64,000 bases of DNA from contig CM072522.1 of the NCBI GenBank assembly GCA_036898135.1, positions 1,188,652 to 1,252,651 on the forward strand, read 5' to 3'. Position 1 is the stretch's first letter; each line of letters opens with the position of its first letter. Positions 1 to 12,500 of the stretch are shown here, piece after piece. A program made the position numbers and the translations under genes. This DNA comes from Oncomelania hupensis. Lineage: Eukaryota > Mollusca > Gastropoda > Littorinimorpha > Pomatiopsidae. Under the pieces are notes generated by a model that had not been told where the DNA came from, made no database searches, and saw nothing but the letters and a program-made list of their open reading frames with translations.

Positions 1-146
1 TGAGTACAGTTGGAAAACTTTATAACGACGACTCCTGCCTTGTTACTGAGAGAACGGGCTGCATGGATAATGAATTGGAGTCACACAAGATTCAAGCATC
101 GGGGTTGAATCGACCATTGCCATGTGACAGTAACAAAACGTTATAC

Positions 147-225
147 CTGTTGGACCATTAGCAGCCAAGGTGGCAATCTCTTCCTCCCTTTGGGCCACCA
201 CCTTGGAAGCCTTCCTGTTGGTTAT
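147..225 (-). CDS. TRIM-like gene, putative coiled-coil exon
   Basis: On the minus strand a pyrimidine-rich acceptor (tttggtttgcag) precedes the exon and a CAG|gtataa donor follows it. The 79 bases read ITNRKASKVVAQREEEIATL and continue for a few residues, a charged, helix-prone stretch. It starts in phase 0, exactly what the B-box exon upstream leaves, so direct splicing is possible. No Cys/His pattern is present, and the coiled-coil call rests only on composition and position after the B-box. An unseen exon between 10312 and 225 cannot be excluded. Confidence 0.5.
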
Positions 226-3200
226 CTGCAAACCAAAACTTCAAATACAAAATTACACACCAAAAAATTCATGAAAAAAGGTCAAAGTATCCTTCTCCCC
301 ACCCTCGTTTTGAATAAAGGTGGGTCTTCCAAAGCAATGGGTCTGGGTACAGCATTAAGCTGTGCTGGGGCTGGTACTCGGGCTTTAGATTGCTGGGGCT
401 GGAATACAGCTCCACATATAGTTGTGCCCGTAGCAAGGAGGTCTAGATTATCCTATACAATAGAGCTAAATACTATATTTTAATTTTAATCTTTTCCTTT
501 CACACCGCAATTGAAAACTCAGCAACCCCTTAGAGTTAACAACCTATAACATCAAATGAATCAACATACTGATTGTGGCTACTCAACCCAAGAAGAAGAG
601 GCAAAATGAAGATCTTAACCCTTTAACTGCCAAGGGGTATTAAGGGCAAACTTGGCTCGCGATTGTACAAATTTGGCCAACAATTCTAGCTTTAAGAATC
701 AGAAATAACTGGCTAAAACTTACACATTTCTGAAAAATACATTAATTTTATAAATAAATATCTATTGGTAAAAAGATCAAAAAATTATTTTTTCGAGTAA
801 AAAAAAATGAAGAAGAGACAAATAGTAAGAGAGGGAGAGGCCATTGTGTCATCTCTGCTGTACTTTTTATACATGGATGCTCAGTTGCATCCCTGTCCTC
901 CATCATCCTATTTAGCACATAGATCAGCTTTGTGGTTGTGTGAGAGATGGGGTGAGGGGGGTGAGGTGGGGGAGTGGGTGTGTGTGTTTGTGGGTGTCAG
1001 ATGCCATTACAAATCATGAAGGCACAGTCAGCATAGGGGGTAGCAATCTCCAACCTCCATTTTGCGGATGACATTGATGGATTGACTGGAGAGGAACAAG
1101 AACTTGAACAGCTGGTACAGAGGCTTGGCACTACATCTACAGCCTTTGGAATGGAAATAAATGCAGAGAAGACAAAACTGATGACCAACAACACCAATGG
1201 CATCAACACGGACAAAGTCCAAGGCCAGTCTTTCAACACAGTGCATTGCTTCAAATATTTAGGAGCCAATGAGTCCCGACAGGAAGTCCTCTCCAGGATC
1301 GCACAAACAACTGCTGCCCTGACAAGATTGAAGCCCGTCTACACTCTAAGGTAAGGCTGCTGCGCTCCATTGTCATCTCCATCTTCCTATACTATTGTGA
1401 AACATGGACCCTCACAGCAGACCTACAACAAAGAATACAAAGCATGGAGATGAGATGCTACAGAAGACTTCTGGGCATTTCCTATACCGGCACATCACCA
1501 ACAATGAAGTCCGACAGACCATCACACAAGCCATCGGACAACACGATGACATTCTCACAATGGTGAAGAAACGGAAACTCTGATGGTATGGTCACCTCAC
1601 CAGAGCATCAGGCCTTGCAAAGACCATCCTGCAAGGCACAGTGCAAGGAGGCAGAAGAAGAGGGAGCCAGAAAAAGAGGTGGGAGGACAACATTCGAGAA
1701 TAGATTGGCTTGACACTGAGCAAAGTCATGAGGGTTGTCGAGGACAGAGAAAGATGGGGTACGCTGGTTAAACGTTCATCTGTGGTGCCCCAACGACCTA
1801 CGAGTTACGGGATAGGATAGGACATATCAAATCTATACTAAAACGCAGTGCGCCTGCTATCGGCCGATATTTTTCCACTGTGGAAAACTCCAGAGTGTCC
1901 ACTACAGGCTGGTAGACACCTACTTGTTGCGGATGCCTGTGGTATCTAACCTGTGTAAATCAGTTCAGTGTGACCGGTGCTACAATTTTTTTTAATAAAG
2001 TGTGTACAATAAATAACCAATCATGCTCGGATCTTATACTGTTTCATCACACCTCATAAAAGGCCTCTCCTTGGTTTATTTCTGTATTAAATTGTAGCAG
2101 GGACATTTTATAAAGTTTGTTTGGGTAAATATTTACATTGGAGCCTTCGACGTGGTAAACAACTGGTAGCGGTTTGAGAAAGTTTTACATCAGAAAAAGA
2201 AGTGATTTTAGAGTTATGATTCTTTTGATTTAAATTTATTACTTTATATACAGCATAAATATGCATGTCAAATGAAAGAGGAAATGAAAGGCAATAATAA
2301 TTTTTAGAAAATCTGTTAACTTAAAATTTGTTGGTGGTATTTTAGTTTAATTTTTAAATTTCACAACGAAGTGACTGACAGAGTAGCTTCCCTTAACCTT
2401 AGATTTCAGATATGGTAAGCCTGTGACTGAGCTGTGGTTTAAAGGGAAATATAGTTTAATTGTTGTTATGAATGCTATCAATTTTCCTGGAACCGGTTTT
2501 GACATTAAACTAGAAAGGCAAAGCCCACATGATTCACATGCTCCTTATGGAACTTGCAATATTTAACTTAAAAATTAGTGCCCAGAAAAAACAAAATAAA
2601 ACGGTGGCATTAAAATGCAAAGTAATACCAACTTTGATCTTTCTATGCTCTTGACCTTGACCTCCGACTCCAAATACACTCCTGTACTATCAAATGAAGT
2701 ACAGCAAAAGTTGTATTATGCAACAACAACAAAATCGGTGACCTTGGGATGACCTTGACCTTCAAATACCTTGATCTAGGGATGACCTTAATCTTCACAT
2801 AACCTCTCATGCATGTCTGATCAAATAACCCAATGTTGTTGCATACTATGAATGGCCTTGTGGAGAAAGTGGATTATTCACCAGTTTCCAATGCTAAATG
2901 GTATTGGATGCCGTCAATCTAGAATTTAACAAAAAAAAATTGATTCCTTCCCGTCCTCTAATAATGAATTGCCTTTACACCACATGTTTGAGTGATGAAT
3001 GTGTGTTTGTTGGGTTGTAAGAGTGTCTGTAACATCTGAGCGTGTATGTTGGTTACAGATCACCACGCTTTCGAGTCTGATTTAGGAATAAGGTTCGTAT
3101 AGCATCCATTATAATTATTAATATTGTCGAGCAGCGAGAAGTAGTTTGTCCACAGATAATTTGGATAAAGTGCAGAAGAGAGAGAGTGGATAATATAGTG

Positions 3201-6200
3201 AAAGTTAAAGAAGGAGGGATGAAAGGATGGATGGATAATTTCACGGAGTGCGTTTGTGTGTAGCAAAAGGTAACAAAGAGTATAACCTTACGAGGGCAAG
3301 ACAGAGTAGGATGAAATATAATAAGTTTTGGAATACTCGCTGCAGGCCAGATTCAAAGAAAAAAGACCTATTTTTTTGAGTAGCATGTACCTTCTTGATA
3401 TTTTGATTTCTCCAGAGGAATTGATAGGGCTAAATAGTCAGAGACAGTGTTTATTCAGTGACAGAGAGATTGCAGCGTTGTTATAAGATAAAGCTATCTC
3501 TGAGAACAACTGCGTTTGTTGTAGAAATAACCATTTTGGATGAGCGGTAAAGCTAAAGAAAAGTAGCCTCGCTCATTTCATTTGGAGAATTTATAGTCTA
3601 GACTGTGGCTGTTGCCTCGTTGGCATTTGGATTTTTGTGAGGTGACGTTACTTGTGCTAGTAGTCAGTTAAACTTGAAGTATTGCCAGGACTGGTAGTGT
3701 TTCATTTTTTACTACTATGTCAATCTCCAACAGCATGGTGGGACTACTCGGCAGTGACTCCGGTGCACCATAAGCCGTTTTGGGTAGGTAAAACTGATAT
3801 TTGATTTTGTCGGAGACTGTGTTGTGCGCGCATGCTTGTGTGAGGTGTGCTGTGTTGTGGCGTGGCTGTGATGGTAAGCATGGGTGGTGAAGAGTAGAGG
3901 CGTGAATGCATATGACAGTTATTTAGTCCTACTTCACACGGCCGTGCAGCCCTGTGTAAAACTTGACTCTCTGCCATCATGTGCAAGCTATGCATATGAC
4001 AGTTATTTAGTCATACTTCACACGGCCGTGCAGCCCTGTGGAAAACTTGACTCTCTGCCATCAACACTAGATGATCTTATATTGGTAAATGATGATCTTT
4101 TAATATCAGATGTAATACATAGAGCTCCCCTTGGTAAAAGCGATCATGATGTGTTGATATTTGAACTATACATCCCAAAGTGTACAGAATTGCCAATTAA
4201 TAAGTACAAATTTAATTTGAGTAAAGGAAGCTATATAAATTTAAAAAAATATGTTGCTGAGTCAGGTTTAACACTTCTGGAGGATAATGTGGAGGGTATG
4301 TGGAATAAAATCAAGAATGTAATATTGTCGGGGATGGATAGATACATTCCAAAAATAAAATGTGCTAGTCAGAAAAAAATAAAACCATCCTGGATGAATA
4401 GTAAGGTTCTTCGAAAGATAAAGAAAAAACATAAACTGTATAAGAGATTCTTACAGAGCAAACTTGGTTTAGATTATAATAAATATATAGTAGTAAGAAA
4501 TCAGTGCAACAGAATAATTAAAAATGCAAAAAGAGAATTTGAGATGAAAATTGCACATGATTGTAAAAGCAAACCTAAACAATTTTGGAAGTACGTTCAG
4601 GAACAGACGAGAAGTAGTGTTGGTGTAAATGCGCTTAAAAAAGGTGATGGTAGTTTTGCGGTATCAGATTCAGACAAAGCGGAAACATTGAATAATTTTT
4701 TTGCAAGTGTATATGTAGAAGAGGATATGACAAATATTCCAAATCTTGAGAAATGTAGTAAATCAAATGGTATTTCATTAGCTGATATTAAATTTACTCC
4801 TGCGGCAGTTAAAGCAAAATTAAGTAACCTAGACCCAACAAAGGCTCAGGGACCTGACCAAATTCCTTCAAGAGTTTTAAAAGAATTATGCAATGAATTG
4901 GCTGTACCACTTTGTAATTTGTTTAATTTATCACTAGAGACTGGTCAGTTACCGAAGGATTGGAAGACCGCTGAAGTTACTGCCATATTTAAAAAAGGTA
5001 CACGCTCTGACCCAGGGAACTATCGTCCTGTTAGTCTTACATGTATATCTTGTAAAGTTTTAGAGTCACTAATTAGAGACGAATTAGTTAATTTCTTTAC
5101 TGATAATAACTTGTATGCGAAATGTCAGCATGGTTTTAGAAAAAAAAGATCATGCGTTACACAGCTACTTCAAGTTATGGAGGATATTACATCATACATG
5201 GACAGCAGGAACCCTGTGGACATTATTTATTTAGACTTCCGTAAAGCATTTGATACTGTACCCCATGAACGCCTTTTAAGAAAATTAGAAGCTTACGGTA
5301 TTAATGGAAATGTTGTGTCTTGGATTAGGGAATTTCTTTCAGATAGAATTCAAACTGTTAAAGTGGGAGATGCAATGTCTGATAAATTGGAGGTTGTTAG
5401 CGGAATTCCTCAGGGCAGTGTTCTTGGACCCGTTTTATTCACTATTTTTATTAATGACCTACCAGATGGTATTGCTAGCCCTTGTAAATTATTTGCTGAT
5501 GATACAAAGATATACAATACAGTGAATAATTCTAAACTTTTACAACAGGATCTAGATAAACTACAAAAATGGACTGAGATGTGGAATTTATTTTTTAACG
5601 TTGAAAAATGTAAGGTTTTGCATGTAGGTCGAAGAAATCCTGGGCATGAGTATAAGATGGGTGTTAACGGTTTAGACAAACTGTTACAATCATGTGAAGA
5701 AGAAAAAGACCTTGGAGTAACTTTTAATATGTCCTTAAATTTTGACACTCATATTCAGAACAGCATAAACAAAGCAAATAAAATGATTGGACTAATTAAA
5801 AGAACTTTCAAATTTATCAATAAAGAATCATTTTGTATGTTGTATAAGGCTTTGGTGAGGCCCCATCTGGAATATGCAAATTCTGTATGGTATCCTAAAC
5901 TTAAACGGCAGTCTATTGCTATAGAGAAAGTTCAAAGAAGGGCAACAAAGTTACTTATAGAATGTAGAAAAATGTCCTATAAAGAGCGACTTTTATTCCT
6001 TGGTTTACATTCACTGTCTGGTAGGAGATTACGAGGTGACCTAATACAAGTATTCAAAATTTATAATAACATTGATGACTTTGAATGGAATGACTTTTTT
6101 GCTAATCCTCATAGTAATACGACACGCTTATCTGAAGGCAAAATCTTTGTTAGACACTGTAACACTAATATTAGGAAATTCTCTTTTTCATATAGAACTG

Positions 6201-9200
6201 TAAGACATTGGAATGACTTTCCAATGTCTTTAAAGAGTGCTAAAACTACTAATCAGTTCAAAAACCAGTTGGATGCAATTCCAAAATTTATAGACTTATT
6301 TTACAGCTATGATTAATATGTAGGCAAATTGCATGCAAGGCAGACCATTGTAAATAAATATAAAAGATGGGACGTTCAGAAAGGCTCCACGGCCTACATC
6401 TGTCCCTACTACTACTACTACTACTACTAGCATGTGCAAGCTATTTTTAGCGAAGCTTGGAGCCCAGCGCATGCAGATCCAGATGCAGACGCCTGCGCCA
6501 CGCCCTGAGCTAAGCACTGCAGTACACAGCTATGATGAGTACGCGTGGAAACGTATGGCTCATCATCCTATTTTTGTGTACTAACTAAAAGTGATCGTTT
6601 TATGTGGAATATCCTTTGTATTGTGATAATGGTTTGCATTTAGTTACTTCCATATCTGTGTTTTGTGTTATCATAATCTAAAACCACGAACTCGATTTGG
6701 TTTGTGCTATATTTAAGTCGATTTGACGGCACTAGCTGTCCGGTCCTGCACTATAAGCTTACTAGCAGTGGACCGGTTTTACGTTTTCGAGTGTGTATAT
6801 GTGTACATTGTAATTACACATTTGAATCCTTCTTACAATGTTCACCATTTGAAGTCAATTAGTACAAAGTTTGAACTTTCTGGTGATGTGGTCGACATTA
6901 TAAACGCTCTTCTTGTGTTTGGTTGCTGGCCTCTGTAATTGCAGCGAATTTACAAAAGTCTCGTGGTGCTAATGGTGCAAGCAATAGGCACTCAATTGCA
7001 TGTAGCGCAGCCGGCCGGCCAGCCCCCTTCCTGGCCCTATACAGTACAGAGCTTGGCGCACGGTTAAAGTAATTATAAGCTTCCAGGCGAGTGCCAGTTG
7101 CATAGCTTGTGCTGTGGGTCGCTGGCCATCTCTCAGCTGGTTATAAGCAGTCCAGCCTGCGTTAAGGGACCCTACGAGGCGGAACTAAGGGTGTTTTTAG
7201 CCACAGTCTGAAAGTATTTGAATGCACGACCGTGTTCATGCAGTACATCTATTCCATATTATCATCTCATATTTTATTTTTATCTGGTGTTTATAATAAT
7301 GTGCAACCTTTAGGTTGATGTTAATGGAATATGTATGGTGACAATTTTGGTGGAATTTATATGTTATAGAGAGTGGGAGGAATGAGAGGGTGAATAGTGG
7401 GAATGTTGGATACATCAGGATTGACTGCAATTACCTCGGACATGGTTCATACTGAAATTGTTGTAAAAAATTCAAGGAGTTTTCTAGGAGATTTAAAGGA
7501 GTTTTTTCAAAAATTCAACGAGTTTTTTAAAATTGTAAACGCACGTAATAATTTATAAGTAGTCAAAATAAAGGATAAAATCTCTTACCCAGTGATATCC
7601 ATAAATTGTTTGCAGTCATGAATCTGATGGTGATACTGATGTTGATACTGATTATGAAATCTACACACATAAATATTGCAAGTCGATGAAGTTGCAGTTA
7701 TGATGATGATGCGGATTACGGAATCTATACCCATTTAACTAATAATTGTGAAGCATGTTGTCCTTAGACACAAGTTAGAGAACTGTAAAAAGTCAGAAAG
7801 AGGTACCACCACCGGCTAATATATAATGCACTTTATACAGGTGAACGAGTTTTCAGTTTTTCCATCTCTTCAACAATCTGACGGGAAATCTTCTCCAGCT
7901 GGATCTTTATTTCCTTTGATTTGCTCCTCAGAGCATTTGACCGAGGCTGTCAAGAGTCTCGGTGCACCCTTTCCTTCTGCTTGTTCAGCAAGCTTGTCTG
8001 CCTCTTGAGTCAGGTGCTGAGCATCCTTCTCCATTCTTCTTTTTTTCTCTCTTAAATCAACAACAGAGTTTTCCTGTGCCTTCCTCTTCTTTGCTGTTTG
8101 TGCCTGTTCCTGGTCTTTCTTTTGTTCATCAAGGTAGTCGTGGTACTTTCTCCTTGCAGGAGATGCTGATAATAGCAGCTCCTTGGTGGTGTCCACCTTG
8201 TCGATTCCACCAATGTTCTTGATACAGTTCAGCACTTGTCGGCGAGCAGCCAACGACTGCTGGGAGAGATTTTCAGTGCTGGTCTCTTTGTTGATTGAGA
8301 ATCCTCTCTCAACAGTTTCTTGCCCATGGGACAAAAGTAACAGTTGCCTCACAACAACCCAAAGATCTTGATAGTCCTTTTTTGCTTTCATGTGTGTTCT
8401 GAACAGCTGGTCCAACACATCACTTTCACGTCGATAATTTTATGGCAGACGCGGCAGAAAACCCTTTCTTTTCAAGCATCCATCCTGCGTATTCAGATTT
8501 TAATAACCACAAAGGATTAAACACACAATTCCCTCCAGGCAATTTTACCCATTCAGTAAGCAAACACGTGGGAAGAACGAAGGATGTACGGAAACCGACA
8601 ACTGCGCCTGCGTGACAGCAAGGGAGTGAACAATTTCCAGTGGAGGTTACTTCCCTTATTATTAACAGATGACAAACGTTACGATCGTCGAACAGTTGAC
8701 AAGACAAATAATATTATAATTTTTGTTTTATAAATTTTTATTTTTCAATGGCTTTTATTTGAAAACCTGACATTAAAATCTCTAGGTCAAGCAATGGATA
8801 GATACACTGGTTAAAATTTCAAGGAGTTTTTAAGGAGCTGAGGCAATTTGGCTATTTTTCAAGGAGATTCAAGGGTCTTGAACAAGAGATAGAAAATTCA
8901 AGGAGGTTCAAGGAGCATACGAACCCTGTCGGATGCATTTACTTTTGCAGGCTTACCTTTATATTACTTTACCTCAACTTTATCTTCACCACTGTTCTTC
9001 ATTGTGACATGGTTTCTGTGTGATCACCTGTCTTCAATCAAGTCATCTTCAACCCCTTTCTTCGTGACGTCTAACCTGCGTGACTCTTCTCTCCTGACCA
9101 AGTGCGTGACTTTTCTTGACACCGGAGGTGGCAAGTTCCGGTCAAGCAGCAAGTACAGATCATCATCATACGTGGATCCGGATGGATCATCATCACCAGG

Positions 9201-9553
9201 TTTAGTCATTCCCATCAACTATCTATTCCCTTTCCTTCTCCCTCCTAGTGAACTTTGACTTTCTCTATTCTTACATTGATGTAATTGTGATTGATCATTA
9301 TTGTTGATTCCATTACTTTTATTGAGTTTAGAGTGTGTCAGTGATTGTTAGTTGTTTTAGTTGTATAAATAAAGTGTGATTAAATTTGCAAGCATAAATT
9401 TTTGTCTTTGCTACATGTTGTACGTATTTGTGCGTCCTTTCATTTTTCGTCTCAGCAACTGAAGGACGTCTTGCCGATCAGTGATTGCTTGTGTGAGTGT
9501 ATGTTTATATGCGAGTGCCTGCGCATGTACTTGTGTCTGATTGGTTCGCGACA

Positions 9554-9586
<33 letters not shown>

Positions 9587-12500
9587 TAAAAAAACAGCCA
9601 TTCTACTGTACGAAGATCTATTTTTTGTATGTTTTTGCAAGGCCTGAAATGACCTTGACCTTCAAGATCAATGCAAAAACTGAACATATATGAAAGATCA
9701 AACTATCATCTCTAAATTCAACAAGTTTGGACTTTATATCTCTCATAGTTTAGGGCCAAGCTCACTTCAAAGTACCTATACTAACCGACTTTGGACAGCT
9801 TCAGTGACCTTGACCTTGGAGTGAGATTGACCAAATTTGTATAGTATGCCTCATTGATATATATAATGCATCAAACAATCTTAATAATAATTACCTAGAT
9901 AAAAAGAAAAATTTTGTGAAAAATTGTCATTTTTTGGCTAACATTTGTTGACCTTGTGACCTTGACCTTGATGTGAAGTCATTCATTCACTGATCATTAA
10001 GTTTGGTTTTAATATTTGAAATAGGTACTAAGTACTTAGTCCCTTTAAAGTTTTTGCACAGACGGCGGAGGTGGCCAGACGGCCAAGCATGTTTTTTTAC
10101 GTTATTTTTCGACTATTTAGGACTCATCTCGCACCGATTTGCAAAAATCTGGATTTTTTGGGGGGGATGGGGTGGGTGGAGGTAAGGGGGTGGGGAATGA
10201 GGGTGGGTGGGGTGAGAATGTGAGTACATACATTCACATTGCTATGCACACGAGTGAAAAAGAGGGCAGTCAAAGGTGGGTAGGTGAGGCACAACCTCTG
10301 GGTGCACCAACCTTGGTGTGCTTGCGACGGCATTTCTTGCAGAGTTTGCGAAAGCAGTCCAGGCAGAAGCTGTTGGCCACATCTTCACATCTCTCACACT
10401 TATGTGGAGGCTTGAGGGCCAAGTGGCTCTCCACCAGCACCTGCATAGAGATGTCTGTGGGCAACTCCTCAGCAATCTTCTCCGGTTGAGTGTTGGCTGG
10501 CAACCTGGCCAAGATGAGGCAACAACATTTTGAGAAAAAGAAGTAATAATAAGAAAATAATAATACACCATTTACATCCTACCCAATCTAGACCCAAAAC
10601 ATAGTGTACCATAGCATGATTGCAACAAATAAAGTTAAAAACGAGCGAGATGGAGAGAGAGGGGATGTCATCTGGTAGAGATTTTCTGTGGTGAAGCGCT
10701 GGCATGGTCGTCAGCCTGGTAACGAGGTTGCATGACTAAGATGAAACAAGCAATATTAGTTAGTTATTCATAGCTTACAGGGTCCAGCAGACTGTAAAGA
10801 GCTGAATCAGGGCCCGAGCGCATGAAGGGCAACTTAAGCTTAAGTTCGCTTACTCAAGCTTAAGTTTGAACTCTCCGTGTGCACGAGCGAACTTAACTCC
10901 GCTAAGCATAAGATTTCTTGCTCAACTTTAAGACTGGTGGGTACCAGTGAGACCTTTAAGACTGGTGGGTACCTTGGCATAAACCATTGCTTAGCTAAGA
11001 AAGACAACTTAACTTGGCTTGTAATGATGTGAAGAATAGTGTTTCGATGTGCGATGCATGAGGAGAAAACGAGTTTTTCGGAATCGTCAGAATCCGTTCA
11101 ATACTTATGATGATTTTGATCTGTATCAGCGTAATCGCTTCAAACGTGATCAAATTGTTTACATCTGTGAAATCATTGCTGACGACAGCGATCACCCAGT
11201 GTCTCACAAGGGAAGTTTGCCAACTATCATACAACTGATGGCTCAACCCACCACTCTGCAGCATCCTGTGGCCCACCTCCTGTCGGCATTCGCTTCTGCT
11301 GGCTTTGCCAACTAATGGCCTTCTGTTTCATGTTGCTCTACTTCTTTTTCACTTTGTACCATTCCCGGATGCATGAACCGCAAGCATTGACTGCCTAAGT
11401 TATTTTCTGCCACAATTCGTTTTTCTTTTTGGCTGTGCACGTTGGTGACAAAGATCCAAACAGCATGTTGTTGTTTTTTATCCGACAGAAGTGATTAGAC
11501 AATGGATCTCAGCGTCGCTCCAGTTCACCAATCTATCTTTACACTCACTTTCACTTTCCCACTCTCCGCCATAGGCCTACTTGCACTCTGACTCATCGCA
11601 ATAAATGCGAGCGCGCTCTCTCATTGGTCAATATACGCACATTTCCGCCACGAACCACGTATGATAAAAATAGCTAAGCAAACCGTTAAGTAGCCTCATG
11701 CACACCGCTGGCCTGTCGGATTAAGCATGAGCTTAGCTGAGCAAATCTTAGGCTTAAGCAAGGCGATTTAAGCAAGGGAAATAAGTACTCTTATGCACAT
11801 GGGCCACAAAATCAAGACCACAACTTGGCTGAAAGAGGACTCATCCCTGATCCACATAAAAGATGTTAGTTAGTAGTTATTCATTGCTTACAGGGTCCAG
11901 CGAACTGCAAAGAGCCCAATCAGGACCACAAAATCAAGACCACAACTTCGCTGAAAAAGGACTCTCCCCTGATCCGCATAAAAGATCTGCTGAAACAACC
12001 CTAGTGGTAACACTGAAGGCACTCCACCAGCCAGTCACTTTACAATAAAGACATCCCACGCAGGTGACGCTTGAGGCTATACTCTAATTTATCGAACCCT
12101 CGCTTACAAAAACAAAATAGAATACAAACATCATTATAAAATATCAACAAAACACATACATATAAAATGCCTACATTGCTAAATAATAAAATCATAGGAA
12201 GCCCTAGTGACAATTAGGTAGAAAGCGTCCAATATTCCCAAGCTGATACAACAGACCTCACACACAAATGAGGAGTTTTGTCCTGGAAAAGTTTTGAAGA
12301 AAAAAGGCAGGTGACTGGTCTAGCGAAGAAGAAGATAGTATAGTATATTGATAGAACAGAGTAGGAATGAGAAAAAACAAATGAGAAAGACGGTGGGAAT
12401 TTAAAGTACTAAATTTCCAGAAAGTGGGTATACAATTTATACAGAACCCCCCGGCACCCTCACGGGGGAGAAACAAACAATATGCAAAGATGAAAAAAAA

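Larger units (their letters stand above)
7441..8928 (-). mobile_element. hAT-like DNA transposon, internally deleted
   Basis: The ends are catggttcatac at 7441 and, as reverse complement of the right end, cagggttcgtat, matching at 9 of 12 positions; 5-bp copies tcgga flank both ends (7436-7440 and 8929-8933). The interior holds minus-strand transposase remnants. Clusters of a ttcaaggag-type motif lie near both ends (about 7470-7540 and 8815-8915), in the same orientation. CAGGG-type termini point to the hAT superfamily; the 5-bp target duplication is shorter than the usual 8. Confidence 0.65.
10750..11862 (-). repeat. Retroposon family B fragment, split by a Harbinger element
   Basis: The flanks 10755-10810 (cttacagggtccag) and 11806-11860 (acaaaatcaagaccacaactt) join to give the same order as the intact copy just to the right at 11880-11990. 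The inserted DNA between them is the Harbinger-like element. Confidence 0.75.

Noticed and set aside
124..483. 119-aa plus frame
   Set aside because: No motif; overlaps the exon of the TRIM-like gene in antisense.
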